Below are positions 10,390-18,638 of a DNA stretch of 64,000 nucleotides, piece after piece (position 1 is the stretch's first letter; each line of letters starts with the position of its first letter). The DNA is from Microbacterium hydrocarbonoxydans (GTDB lineage Bacteria; Actinomycetota; Actinomycetes; Actinomycetales; Microbacteriaceae). The stretch covers positions 454,536 to 518,535 of the forward strand of contig NZ_JAAKXW010000005.1 of the NCBI RefSeq assembly GCF_011752045.1. The letters are read 5' to 3'. Made by a program: the position numbers and the translations under genes. The notes beneath the pieces are model-generated. The model did no database searches. It was given only the letters and a program-made list of their open reading frames with translations, and was not told the DNA's origin.

Positions 10390-12192
10390 ATGACCAACAG
10401 GCTCGCCGGCACCCTCAGCCCCTACCTGCGGGCGCACGCCGGCAACCCCGTCGACTGGTACCCCTGGGGCCCGGAGGCGTTCGCCGAGGCGCAGCGTCGC
10501 GACGTGCCGCTGGTGATCTCGATCGGGTACTCGACATGCCACTGGTGCCACGTGATGGCCAGGGAGTCGTTCTCCGACCCTGCGACGGCGGCGCTGATGA
10601 ACGAGGGCTTCGTCGCCGTGAAGGTCGACCGGGAGGAGCATCCCGACGTCGACGGCGCCTACATGGCCGCCGCTTCGGCCTTCACGCAGAACCTGGGCTG
10701 GCCGCTCACCGTGTTCGCCACGCCGCGGGGTCGCGCCTTCTACGCCGGCACCTACTGGCCGCCGGAGCCGCATGCGCCGATGCCGTCGTTCCGGCAGGTG
10801 CTCGCGGCGGTCCAGGAGGCGTGGATCCTGCGGCGCGCACAGGCCGAGGAGTCGGCGGATGCCGTCGCCGACGCGCTCGCGCGCGCAGCGGCATCCGCCC
10901 CGTCCGCCCTCCCGGACGAGGACGCCCTCGTCCGCGCGGTCGACGCCATCGCCGCCCGCGAGGATCGGCTGTTCGGCGGATTCGGCGGTGCGCCGAAATT
11001 CCCCGTGGCGACCACCCTGCAGCTGCTGCAGAGTCCGCTCGTGCGCCGTGCGGCTCCGGAAGCCTCCGCCTCCGCCCGGCGCGCGCTCATCGCCATGGCG
11101 GCATCCGAGCTGTGCGACGAGGACGGCGGCTTCTTCCGCTACGCCACGCAGCGCGACTGGAGCGTCCCGCACTACGAGCGGATGCTGACCGACAACGCTC
11201 AGCTGCTCGAGGTGGCCGTGGATGCGGGGGAGGACGCCGTCGCGCGAGGGATCGCGGGCTTCCTCCTCACGACGCTGCGGACGACCGGGGGCGGTTTCGG
11301 CGCCGCGCAGGATTCGGAGTCGTGGATCGACGGGGAGCGCAGCGAGGGCGGCTACTATCGCCGGCCCCTCGCGGCCCGCGCAGAACTGGAGCCGCCGGCC
11401 GTGGACGGGAAGGTCATCACCGGGTGGAACGGCCTCGCGGTGAGTGCGCTGGCCAGGGCCGGTGCCGCGCTCGGCGAACCGGCCTGGATCGATGCCGCCG
11501 CGAAGGCTGCCGCGCGGGTGCTGGCGACGAACCGGGAGGCCGACGGAAGGCTCGCGCGCGCCTCTCTCGACGGCGAGGCGTCGTCGGCGGTCGCCACGGC
11601 CGGCGACCACGCGCTGCTGGCCGGAGGCCTGTTCGCGCTCGCCGCCGCCACGGGCGATGCCTCCTGGGCGGAACGGGGCAGGATGCTGCTCGACGCGGCG
11701 CTGGCCGGAGTGGGCGGCGACCCGCAGCTCGCCGCTCTCGGCATCCCGCCCGCACCGGATCACACCGACGGCGACCTTCCGTCCGATGATGCTGCGGTCG
11801 CGCAGGCCGCGCTCACCGCGTGGCGGCTGGGCGCCGGGGATCGGTACCGGGAGGCCGCCGCCGCCGCGGCGGAGCGACTCGCCGCCCGCGCGCTCGAGCA
11901 GCCGTTCGCGCACGGCAGCATCCTCCGCGTGGCCGCGGGCCTCGCCGAGCCGCCGCGACAGCTCGTCGTGGTCACGGAATCCCCCGACGGGGAGCTCGCG
12001 CGGGCCGCGCGGCGCGCGGACGCCGATGTGGTCGCCGTGCTCACGCCGGCGCAGGCACGCGCGTTCGCGGCGGCCGGATTCGAGCTCTTCGAGGCCAAGG
12101 GCGACGTCGACGGCGAGCGCGCCTACGACTGCCGGGCGTTCGTGTGCCGGCTGCCGGTGAGCGATCCCGCCGGGGTGAGCGCAGCGCGCTGA
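10390..12192 (+). CDS. Thioredoxin domain-containing protein (SPATA20/YyaL, DUF255)
   Basis: 600-aa cytoplasmic protein of the SPATA20 family. The N-terminal DUF255 thioredoxin-like domain starts [23 protein letters not shown] and holds a CHWC active-site motif at residues 50-53 ([15 protein letters not shown]). The rest is an (alpha/alpha)6 barrel like that of N-acylglucosamine epimerases, with the family segment [10 protein letters not shown] near 196 and [19 protein letters not shown] near 240. Bacterial members run 600-700 aa, so this one is at the short end. The function is unknown; the fold suggests redox or sugar-epimerase-like activity. It ends 4 bases before the convergent small gene. 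Confidence 0.87.
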   Translation: MTNRLAGTLSPYLRAHAGNPVDWYPWGPEAFAEAQRRDVPLVISIGYSTCHWCHVMARESFSDPATAALMNEGFVAVKVDREEHPDVDGAYMAAASAFTQNLGWPLTVFATPRGRAFYAGTYWPPEPHAPMPSFRQVLAAVQEAWILRRAQAEESADAVADALARAAASAPSALPDEDALVRAVDAIAAREDRLFGGFGGAPKFPVATTLQLLQSPLVRRAAPEASASARRALIAMAASELCDEDGGFFRYATQRDWSVPHYERMLTDNAQLLEVAVDAGEDAVARGIAGFLLTTLRTTGGGFGAAQDSESWIDGERSEGGYYRRPLAARAELEPPAVDGKVITGWNGLAVSALARAGAALGEPAWIDAAAKAAARVLATNREADGRLARASLDGEASSAVATAGDHALLAGGLFALAAATGDASWAERGRMLLDAALAGVGGDPQLAALGIPPAPDHTDGDLPSDDAAVAQAALTAWRLGAGDRYREAAAAAAERLAARALEQPFAHGSILRVAAGLAEPPRQLVVVTESPDGELARAARRADADVVAVLTPAQARAFAAAGFELFEAKGDVDGERAYDCRAFVCRLPVSDPAGVSAAR

Positions 12193-12195
12193 GTC

Positions 12196-12414
12196 TCAGC
12201 GGGCGTTCCGCGGATGCCGTGCGGCCGTGCGCTCATTCCCGCGCCGGTAGTTCCCGGTGACCCTCGCCATGAGCAGCTGCGGATCGCCGTGCTCGACCTG
12301 CTCGAGGAAGTCGGCGGCCCTGACGCCGCGGAGCACCGTCGCCGTGCGTCCGTGATGGCGGATGACGACCTCGTCTCCGCGCACGTCGAACTCGAAGCCG
12401 GCCGGGGAACCCAT
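12196..12414 (-). CDS. Small conserved-looking hypothetical protein
   Basis: 72-aa protein that I do not recognise. It starts MGSPAGFEFDVRGDEVVIRHHGR and contains TVLRGVRAADFLEQVEHGD, then a basic tail (YRRGNERTAARHPRN). The beta-strand-rich first half followed by a basic tail could bind nucleic acid, but that is only a guess. The ATG at 12414 is preceded by TATCAT and 6 bases, the same leaderless arrangement as its neighbours, which supports the start and that the gene is real. It is convergent with the SPATA20 gene and divergent from the aminotransferase. Confidence 0.6.
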   Translation of the reverse strand: MGSPAGFEFDVRGDEVVIRHHGRTATVLRGVRAADFLEQVEHGDPQLLMARVTGNYRRGNERTAARHPRNAR

Positions 12415-12420
12415 GAGGCG

Positions 12421-12426
12421 ATGATA
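12421..12426 (-). promoter_or_regulatory. -10 box of the small gene at 12414
   Basis: TATCAT on the minus strand, 6 bases before the ATG. It is a leaderless arrangement. Confidence 0.5.
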
Positions 12427-12444
12427 ACGACCTCTCAGGGAGTG

Positions 12445-12461
12445 CTGTGCAGTCTGCACAG
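12445..12461. promoter_or_regulatory. Palindrome, candidate operator
   Basis: CTGTGCAGTCTGCACAG, a perfect 7-base inverted repeat with a 3-base centre, in the divergent region between the small gene and the aminotransferase operon. It lies just upstream of the small gene's -10 and about 150 bases before the aminotransferase start. The operon's own Lrp regulator (15066) is a candidate ligand. Confidence 0.45.
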
Positions 12462-12499
12462 TACATGCTCGATCCGACCCGACCGACTGCGCGTGATGC

Positions 12500-12513
12500 G
12501 CACCGTTCGGTGC
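12500..12513. promoter_or_regulatory. Second inverted repeat upstream of the aminotransferase
   Basis: GCACCG-TT-CGGTGC, a perfect 6-base inverted repeat about 40 bases downstream of the first palindrome. It could be a second regulator site or a hairpin in the leader. Confidence 0.35.
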
Positions 12514-12608
12514 ACCGTTTGCTCAGCCTCCGGCATCCGGTCTACCCTGACTCGACAGCAGGCGGAGCACCCCGATCCGCTGCCGATCACAGCAAGGACG
12601 CTCTGACG

Positions 12609-13670
12609 ATGACTCTTCCCGCCCGCGCCGGACTCGATGCCGTTCCCGCCTACCGCCAGGGCCGCTCGGCGCCCGCCGGAGCCTCCAAGCTCTCGTCGAA
12701 CGAGTCCCCGCACCCGCCGCTGCCCTCGGTGCTCCACGCGGTGCAGGAGCGTCTCGGCGGCATCAACCGCTACCCCGACATGAGCGCGGCCGCGCTGCGT
12801 GCCGAGCTGGCCGCGCGCTACGAGGTCGATCCCGCGCTCGTCACCGTCGGCGCCGGGTCGGTGGAGCTCGCCGCCCAGCTCATCCACGCCGTCGCCGGCG
12901 AGGGCGACGAGGTGATGTTCGCCTGGCGCTCGTTCGAGGCGTACCCCTCGCTGGTGCGTATCGCCGGTGCCACCCCGGTGGCGGTGCCGCTGAACGCCGC
13001 GCACGCCCACGACCTCGACGCCATGCTCGCCGCGATCACGTCGCGCACGCGGCTGATCCTCGTCTGCAACCCGAACAACCCCACGGGAACGGTCGTGGGC
13101 GCCGAAGAGCTCGAGAGATTCGTCGCGGCGGTGCCGCAGGACATCCTCGTGGTGATCGACGAGGCCTACGTGCACTTCGACCGCACCGGAACATACGGCG
13201 CCGGGATCGAGCTGTTCCGCCGTCACCCGCACGTGGCCGTGCTGCACACGTTCTCGAAGGCGTACGGACTCGCCGGCCTCCGCATCGGCTACGCGATCGC
13301 TCCCGCCGAGATCGCCGAGAACCAGCGCAAGGTCGCCGTGCCGTTCGGCGTCACCGACCTCGCGCAGACCGCCGCCAGGGCCTCTCTGGATGCCGAGGAC
13401 GAGCTCGCCGTCCGCATCGAGGAGGTCGTCGCGCAGCGCGACCGTCTGCACTCCCTCCTCGTCGACGCCGGCTGGCCGGCCGTGGCCTCCCAGGCGAACT
13501 TCGTCTGGGTCCCCGCAGGCGATCGCACCGAGGAGCTCGAGGAGCTGCTGAGCGCCGGCGGCGTGATCGCCCGCGCGTTCCCCGGAGAGGGCGTGCGCAT
13601 CTCCTCCGGGAGCATCGAAGACATCGACCGCGTCGCCGACGCACTGGTTCGCAAGGAGGCGACCGTATGA
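12609..13670 (+). CDS. HisC-like aminotransferase
   Basis: 353-aa fold-type-I PLP aminotransferase related to histidinol-phosphate aminotransferase. It has KLSSNESPHPP at residue 27, CNPNNPTG at 153-160, VVIDEAYVHF near 181, the PLP lysine K217 in HTFSKAYGLAG, and the phosphate-binding arginine in LRIGYAI. In operon with an amino-acid permease (ATGA overlap) and an Lrp regulator, it is more likely a catabolic or aromatic/branched-chain aminotransferase than the biosynthetic HisC; no his genes are near. The ATG at 12609 was chosen over the longer frame because AGCAAGGACG precedes it and homology begins there. Confidence 0.85.
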   Translation: MTLPARAGLDAVPAYRQGRSAPAGASKLSSNESPHPPLPSVLHAVQERLGGINRYPDMSAAALRAELAARYEVDPALVTVGAGSVELAAQLIHAVAGEGDEVMFAWRSFEAYPSLVRIAGATPVAVPLNAAHAHDLDAMLAAITSRTRLILVCNPNNPTGTVVGAEELERFVAAVPQDILVVIDEAYVHFDRTGTYGAGIELFRRHPHVAVLHTFSKAYGLAGLRIGYAIAPAEIAENQRKVAVPFGVTDLAQTAARASLDAEDELAVRIEEVVAQRDRLHSLLVDAGWPAVASQANFVWVPAGDRTEELEELLSAGGVIARAFPGEGVRISSGSIEDIDRVADALVRKEATV

Positions 13671-15064
13671 CCGGAACCGAGGTGCCCGTCACCACGACAA
13701 CCACCAAGGGGCTGCACCCCGGCCTGACCCGCCGTCAGATCTCGATGATGGGACTCGGAGGCGCGATCGGCGCCGGGCTCTTCGTCGGCTCCGGTCAGGC
13801 CATCAGCATCGCCGGCCCCGCCGTGCTCATCTCCTACCTCGTCGCCGGCGGCATCGTCGTGCTCGTGATGGCGATGCTCGCCGAGATGGTCGCCGCCCGC
13901 CCCAGCTCCGGCGCCTTCAGCTCCTACGCGCAGAAGGCGATGGGCCGCAGCGCCGGCAGCGCGGTGGGCTGGCTGTACTGGATCCAGCTCGTCGTCGTGA
14001 TCGCCGCCGAGGCGACCGGCGCCGGCGGCATCGTGGCGAACTGGGTGCCCGGCATCCCCGCGTGGATCTGGGTTCTCGTGTTCGTCGTCGCACTGACGGC
14101 CGTGAACCTGTTCGGCGTGCGCAACTACGGACGCTTCGAGTTCTGGTTCGCCGCGATCAAGGTCGCCGCGATCATCGCCTTCCTCGTCGTCGGCGCGTGC
14201 GCGATCGTCGGACTCATCCCCGGGGTGCCCGCGACCGGCGTGGGGAACATCACAGGCAACGGCGGCTTCGCCCCGCACGGCATCACCGGCATCGCCGCCG
14301 CGCTCCTCATCGTCGTGTTCGCGTTCGGCGGCACCGAGGTCGTCGCGATCGCGGCGGCGGAATCCGACGACCCCTCGCGCAACATCCGCCGCATCGTGCG
14401 CGAGGTCGTCGTGCGCATCCTCATCTTCTACGTCGGCTCGATCTTCGTGATCGTCGCCGTCCTGCCCTGGGACGACGAGGCGGTCAAGGCCGGTCCGTTC
14501 TCCGCCGTGCTGAACACGCTGAACGTGCCGGGCGTCGGCCTGGTGATGGACCTCATCGTCGTGATCGCGCTGCTCTCCGCGATGAACGCGAACATCTACG
14601 GGGCTTCCCGCATGGCGTACTCGCTGGGGGAGCGCGGGCTCGCGCCGCTGACCGTCACGCGCACGAGCCCCAAGGGGGTGCCCTACGTCGCCGTGCTCGC
14701 CTCCGTGGCGTTCGGCTTCGTCACGGTCGGCCTGAACTGGGCGTTCCCCGACGTCGTCCTCCCGGCGCTCCTCAACGTGGTCGGCTCGACGCTGATCGTC
14801 ATCTGGACGTCGACGGCGATCGCGCAGATCATCCTGCGCCGTCGCGCCGACCGCACCGGCGAGGCCATGCCGATGCGCATGTGGGGCTTCCCGTGGCTGT
14901 CCTGGCTCTGCCTCGCGCTGCTCGGCGTCGTGATCGCGCTCACGATGGTCGACCCAGGCGCGCGGGTGCAGCTGCTGCTCACCCTCGGCCTCACCGCCGT
15001 GCTGCTCGTGGTCGCGCGGCTCACCAGGGGCGCCTCCCGCCCCGGCGTCGTCCGCGAGCACTGA
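13667..15064 (+). CDS. Amino acid permease (APC superfamily, AAT/GABA-permease type)
   Basis: 465-aa inner-membrane transporter with 12 predicted helices. It opens with the family's signature GLTRRQISMMGLGGAIGAGLFVGSG (the GAIGAGLF loop of helix 1) and has the conserved FAFGGTEVVAIAAAESDDP in helix 6 and after, where AE and P are usual. It takes up an amino acid by cation symport; the AAT group includes GabP, AroP and ProY. The start overlaps the aminotransferase stop by 4 bases, and an Lrp gene follows 1 base after its stop, so the three genes form one transcription unit in which the transported amino acid is probably the aminotransferase substrate. Confidence 0.88.
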   Translation: MTGTEVPVTTTTTKGLHPGLTRRQISMMGLGGAIGAGLFVGSGQAISIAGPAVLISYLVAGGIVVLVMAMLAEMVAARPSSGAFSSYAQKAMGRSAGSAVGWLYWIQLVVVIAAEATGAGGIVANWVPGIPAWIWVLVFVVALTAVNLFGVRNYGRFEFWFAAIKVAAIIAFLVVGACAIVGLIPGVPATGVGNITGNGGFAPHGITGIAAALLIVVFAFGGTEVVAIAAAESDDPSRNIRRIVREVVVRILIFYVGSIFVIVAVLPWDDEAVKAGPFSAVLNTLNVPGVGLVMDLIVVIALLSAMNANIYGASRMAYSLGERGLAPLTVTRTSPKGVPYVAVLASVAFGFVTVGLNWAFPDVVLPALLNVVGSTLIVIWTSTAIAQIILRRRADRTGEAMPMRMWGFPWLSWLCLALLGVVIALTMVDPGARVQLLLTLGLTAVLLVVARLTRGASRPGVVREH

Positions 15065-15065
15065 C

Positions 15066-15545
15066 ATGCGCATCGATCGCCTCGACGCCGCGCTCATCCG
15101 GCTCCTCACGGAGTCGCCGCAGCTGCCGCTGCTGGAGTGCGCGCGGCGTCTCGGCGTCGCCCGCGGCACGGTGACGAGCCGGCTCGCACGGCTGCACGAG
15201 GGCGGGGTGATCGAGGCGATCGTTCCGCGCGTCGACCCCGCCGGCTTCGGCTACGGCGTCGTGGCCTTCTGCCTGGTCGAGATCGATCAGAAGGTCGGCC
15301 ACGACGACGTCGCCGGGGCGCTGGCCGACGCCGTACCGGAGATCGTCGACATGCACACGGTCACCGGCGCCAGCGACATGCAGCTTCGGCTGGTGGCGCG
15401 GGACGCCGCGCAGCTGCAGGAGGTCCTCGACCGGGTGGCGCTGGTGCCGGGAGTCGCCAGGACCGCGTCCTCCATCGCGATGCGCACGCATCTCTCCGGG
15501 CGCATCCTCCCACTCGTCGAGAACGTCGCGGGAGACGCGGGCTGA
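15066..15545 (+). CDS. Lrp/AsnC family transcriptional regulator
   Basis: 159-aa regulator. The N-terminal helix-turn-helix (LDAALIRLLTESPQLPLLECARRLGVARGTVTSRLARL) is followed by the ligand-binding RAM domain (residues 70-150; DMHTVTGASDMQLRLVARD). It is the last gene of the aminotransferase-permease operon and probably senses the imported amino acid and controls the operon. The palindromes at 12445 and 12500 are candidate sites. The N-terminus lacks the common long first helix, but the fold looks complete. It is convergent with pmt, with one base between stops. Confidence 0.88.
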   Translation: MRIDRLDAALIRLLTESPQLPLLECARRLGVARGTVTSRLARLHEGGVIEAIVPRVDPAGFGYGVVAFCLVEIDQKVGHDDVAGALADAVPEIVDMHTVTGASDMQLRLVARDAAQLQEVLDRVALVPGVARTASSIAMRTHLSGRILPLVENVAGDAG

Positions 15546-15546
15546 C

Positions 15547-17100
15547 TCAGACCCAGCCGGGCAGCCAGTTGTGCACGAGCCAGAAATCGTACGGCACGCT
15601 CATGCCCGTCCACACCGGGTAGTAGAACGCCGAGATCACCACGACGAACGCCAGGAAGATCATCACCGTGCGCTCCCCGGACTGACGCCGGTGGAGCGGG
15701 TCGGCACGGCGCCCGGCCGCGACCCGCAGGGTCAGCGCCAGGCACAGCACGAGGAACGGCAGCATCGCGACCGTGTAGAACTGGAAGATCGTGCGCTCGG
15801 GGATCATCAGCCACGGCACGTAGGTCGCGGCGAGCCCGACGAGGGGGAGCCCCAGGGCAGGATCGGTCGGCTCCCGGGCGATCCAGCCGCGCACGAGCCG
15901 GTACACCAGGTAGGCGGATGCGGCGACCCCTGCGTACCAGATGAGCGGGTTCGGGATGCTGGAGATCGTCGCGATGCAGTGATCCACGCCGCAGGGCGCC
16001 GGGTCGGTGCCCACCCACACGGCGGTGGGGCGGAGCAGGAGAGGCCACTCCCAGGCCGGACTGGCGTAGGGATGGCCCTTGCTCAGCCCGACGTGGAACC
16101 CGAGGACCGACTGGTGGTAGTTCCACAGCGCGACGAACGGGTTCGGGTCGCTGCGGCGCGCGTAGCCGCCTTCGGTGACGAACCATCCGGTCCAGCTGGC
16201 GAGGTACACCGCGAGTGCGGGGAAGACCATCAGCACGAACGAGACGGGACCCTGCCGGAAGGCCGCGGCGGTCGGCCAGAGCACCACTCCGGCGCGGCGC
16301 CGAGCGAGAGCATCCGTCACGACGACGTACAGGCCGAAGGCGGCCAGGGCGTACAGGCCCGACCACTTGACGGCGCAGGCGGCGCCGAGGGCGAGACCGG
16401 CGGCGACGAGCCACGGGCGGCGCCAGAGCACCGGACCCCAGAACGGGTCGGGCGCGTCGGGGTCTCGGCGCTCGAGCAGCGGGATCGTCCGCTCGCGGTC
16501 GATGAGCACGAACAGCGCGCCCAGCAGGATGAAGAAGGTCAGCGGTGTGTCGAGGAGCGCGATGCGGCTCATCACGATGGCGAGGCCGTCGATGGCGAGG
16601 AGGGTCCCGGCGACGGTCGCGACGACCACGGATCCGCTGAGCCGGCGCGCGATGAGGTATGTGAGCAGGACCATGCCCGTGCCCAGGAGAGCCGTGGCGA
16701 GGCGCCACCCGACGCTGTTGTCCGGCCCGCCGATCGACATTCCGAGCGCGATCAGCCACTTCCCGAGCGGCGGATGCACGACGAACGAGCCCGTCGCCTC
16801 CAGCGGCAGCTGCTGCAGCGTGACGAAGGCCTCGTTCGCGTTCTCGCCCCAGGTGCCCTCGTAGCCGAGAGTCCACAGCGACCAGGCGTCCTTCACGTAG
16901 TACGTCTCGTCGAAGGCGAGCTGATGCGGGTGACCCACATTGACCAGCCGCAGCACAGCCGCGAGCAGGGTGACCACGAGGGGGGCGAACCAGCGGACCA
17001 TCCGGCCCCAGTCCGGGTCGAGCAGCACGCGATCGCGCAGCCGACCGTAGCGCGTCGTGCGCTCCGCGAGGGCCGGCAGCAGGGGTGCGGGGACAGTCAC
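15547..17100 (-). CDS. pmt: Polyprenyl-phosphate-mannose--protein mannosyltransferase
   Basis: 517-aa GT39 integral membrane enzyme that transfers mannose from polyprenyl-phosphate-mannose to Ser/Thr of exported proteins on the outer face of the membrane. The catalytic DE pair lies in the first extracytoplasmic loop (LAFDETYYVKDAWSL, near residue 49), followed by HPPLGKWLIALG near 109 and about 10 membrane segments. The C-terminal 4TM region includes FYTVAMLPFLVL and ends in HNWLPGW. Its divergent placement from rsmI is the same as Rv1002c/Rv1003 in M. tuberculosis. The GTG start at 17100 lies 6 bases after TAGGCT. Confidence 0.92.
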   Translation of the reverse strand: MTVPAPLLPALAERTTRYGRLRDRVLLDPDWGRMVRWFAPLVVTLLAAVLRLVNVGHPHQLAFDETYYVKDAWSLWTLGYEGTWGENANEAFVTLQQLPLEATGSFVVHPPLGKWLIALGMSIGGPDNSVGWRLATALLGTGMVLLTYLIARRLSGSVVVATVAGTLLAIDGLAIVMSRIALLDTPLTFFILLGALFVLIDRERTIPLLERRDPDAPDPFWGPVLWRRPWLVAAGLALGAACAVKWSGLYALAAFGLYVVVTDALARRRAGVVLWPTAAAFRQGPVSFVLMVFPALAVYLASWTGWFVTEGGYARRSDPNPFVALWNYHQSVLGFHVGLSKGHPYASPAWEWPLLLRPTAVWVGTDPAPCGVDHCIATISSIPNPLIWYAGVAASAYLVYRLVRGWIAREPTDPALGLPLVGLAATYVPWLMIPERTIFQFYTVAMLPFLVLCLALTLRVAAGRRADPLHRRQSGERTVMIFLAFVVVISAFYYPVWTGMSVPYDFWLVHNWLPGWV

Positions 17101-17106
17101 CCGCTC

Positions 17107-17112
17107 AGCCTA
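17107..17112 (-). promoter_or_regulatory. -10 box of pmt
   Basis: TAGGCT on the minus strand, 6 bases before the GTG start. It occupies the expected -35 region of the divergent rsmI promoter. Confidence 0.55.
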
Positions 17113-17130
17113 GCTTCGGAGCCCGCTGTC

Positions 17131-17136
17131 TAAGCT
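17131..17136 (+). promoter_or_regulatory. -10 box of rsmI
   Basis: TAAGCT followed by 6 bases and the GTG at 17143. It is a leaderless arrangement; the divergent pmt -10 is 18 bases upstream, so both promoters overlap. Confidence 0.55.
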
Positions 17137-17142
17137 GGGCTG

Positions 17143-17964
17143 GTGATCATCCTCGCCGCGACCCCGATAGGCAACCTCGGCGACGCGTCCCGCCGCCTCA
17201 TCGAGGTGCTCGAGAACGCCGAGATCGTCGTCGCGGAGGACACGCGCACCACCCAGCGGCTGCTGCAGGCGCTGCAGATCGCCAACCGGCCGCGGCTGAT
17301 CGCCCTGCACGACCACAACGAGAAGCAGAAGGCCGGCGAGCTCGCGGCTCTCGCTCTCGAGGCCGACGTGGTCGTCGTCAGCGACGCCGGGATGCCGGCG
17401 ATCAGCGACCCCGGGTACGGCCTCGTGGCCGAGGCGGTGGCCCAGGGCGTGACCGTGACCGCGATCCCCGGCCCGAGCGCCGTGCTGATGGCGCTCGCGA
17501 TCTCCGGCCTGCCGACCGATCGGTTCACGTTCGAAGGGTTCCTGCCGCGCAAGCCGGGGGAGCGGCGGTCGGCCCTCCGAGCCCTCGCCGCCGAGCCCCG
17601 CACGATGGTCTTCTTCGAGTCGCCGGCGCGGCTCGCATCCGCCCTCGGCGACATGGGCGAGGCCTTCGGCGCGGACCGGCGCATCGCAGTGTGCCGCGAG
17701 CTGACGAAGTTCTACGAGGAGGTGCGCCGCGGCACGGCCGCCGAACTCGTCGAGTGGGTGTCCGCCGGGGTCAAGGGCGAGATCGTCGTCGTGGTCGAGG
17801 GCGCGACCCGCCGCGAGGCCTCGGCCGACGACGCTCTCGCCCAGGTGCAGCAGCTCGTCGCATCCGGCATCCGCCTGAAGGATGCCGCCTCCGAGGTGGC
17901 ATCCCTCACCGGGCTCTCCTCCCGCGATCTGTACCAGGCCGCGCTCGCCGCCCGGAACTCGTGA
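17143..17964 (+). CDS. rsmI: 16S rRNA (cytidine1402-2'-O)-methyltransferase
   Basis: 273-aa SAM-dependent tetrapyrrole-methylase-fold enzyme that 2'-O-methylates C1402 in the ribosomal decoding centre. It starts IILAATPIGNLGDASRR, has VVAEDTRTTQRLL near residue 28, VVSDAGMPAISDPGYGLV near 78, and TAIPGPSAVLMALAISGLPTDRF near 107, all diagnostic of RsmI. Length is normal. Its stop overlaps the presumed GTG start of the broken methyltransferase that follows (GTGA). Confidence 0.95.
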   Translation: MIILAATPIGNLGDASRRLIEVLENAEIVVAEDTRTTQRLLQALQIANRPRLIALHDHNEKQKAGELAALALEADVVVVSDAGMPAISDPGYGLVAEAVAQGVTVTAIPGPSAVLMALAISGLPTDRFTFEGFLPRKPGERRSALRALAAEPRTMVFFESPARLASALGDMGEAFGADRRIAVCRELTKFYEEVRRGTAAELVEWVSAGVKGEIVVVVEGATRREASADDALAQVQQLVASGIRLKDAASEVASLTGLSSRDLYQAALAARNS

Positions 17965-18558
17965 GCGACTCCGCGCGGTGCGACGCGAGATTCGGGAAAG
18001 CACACGAATCACGGCCGATTGCGGCGGATCGGGCCGAGTTTCGCGTACCTGACCGCGCGACGCGCGCGACCGAATCGGAGGACACGATCGCGGCCGCGTA
18101 CGATTCCCGCGCGACCGAGTACATCCAGTCGCGGGGGACGGGAGGCAGGCGGGATCGACCTGTCGAAGGCGTTCGTCGCGTCGGCGCAGTCGCGGCATCC
18201 GGATCTGCAGTTCGAGGTGGCGAGTTTCCGTGCTCTTCCGTTCGAGGACGGCTCGTTCGGCGGCATCCTCGCCTGGTACTCGCTGATCCACACCCCGCCG
18301 GCCGACGTGCCCGCGGTGCTCGCCGAGTTCGCTCGCGTGCTGCGACCCGGCGGAGGGCTGCTGCTGGGCTTCTTCGACGGCGCGCCTCGGGAGCCGTTCG
18401 CGCACGCCATCGCCCCCGCCTGGTACTGGTCTGCCGAGGCGCTCATCGAGCTGCTCGCCGATGCCGGCTTCGCCGTCGATGGCGTCCGCCGCCGTGGGCG
18501 CGAGCCGGGCGAGATCAGCGCCCGCCCGCACGCCGACATCGCGGCGATCCGGAGGTAG
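17961..18558 (+). pseudogene. Class I SAM methyltransferase remnant with internal deletion
   Basis: Two parts of one methyltransferase lie in different frames. The N-terminal part, from a GTG that overlaps the rsmI stop, ends in TIAAAYDSRATEYIQSR at about 18134. The C-terminal part resumes in another frame at 18151 with GIDLSKAFVASAQSRHPDLQF and runs through FEVASFRALPFEDGSFGGI, motif-like WYSLIHTPPADVP and RVLRPGGGLLLGFF to the stop at 18558. The piece missing between them should hold the glycine-rich SAM-binding motif I (the DxGxGxG loop), so the protein cannot bind SAM. After the deletion the N-terminal frame stays open, without a stop, into the downstream oxidoreductase. The junction is within 18134-18151. 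Confidence 0.75.
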
Positions 18559-18625
18559 GCAGCCGCCCCTCGGGTTTGTCAGCGCTCTGTAAGCGGTGTC
18601 CGGATCGTTCGGCGACCCGCACGCG

Positions 18626-18631
18626 TACGCT
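18626..18631 (+). promoter_or_regulatory. -10 box of the Mo-oxidoreductase gene
   Basis: TACGCT followed by 7 bases and the ATG at 18639. No ribosome site is present. Confidence 0.45.
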
Positions 18632-18638
18632 CGTCCTC

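Noticed and set aside
12187..12201. Hairpin CGCTGAG-T-CTCAGCG over the convergent stops as a terminator
   Set aside because: The one-base loop is too tight to form as an RNA hairpin without losing pairs; it probably arises by chance around the two stop codons.
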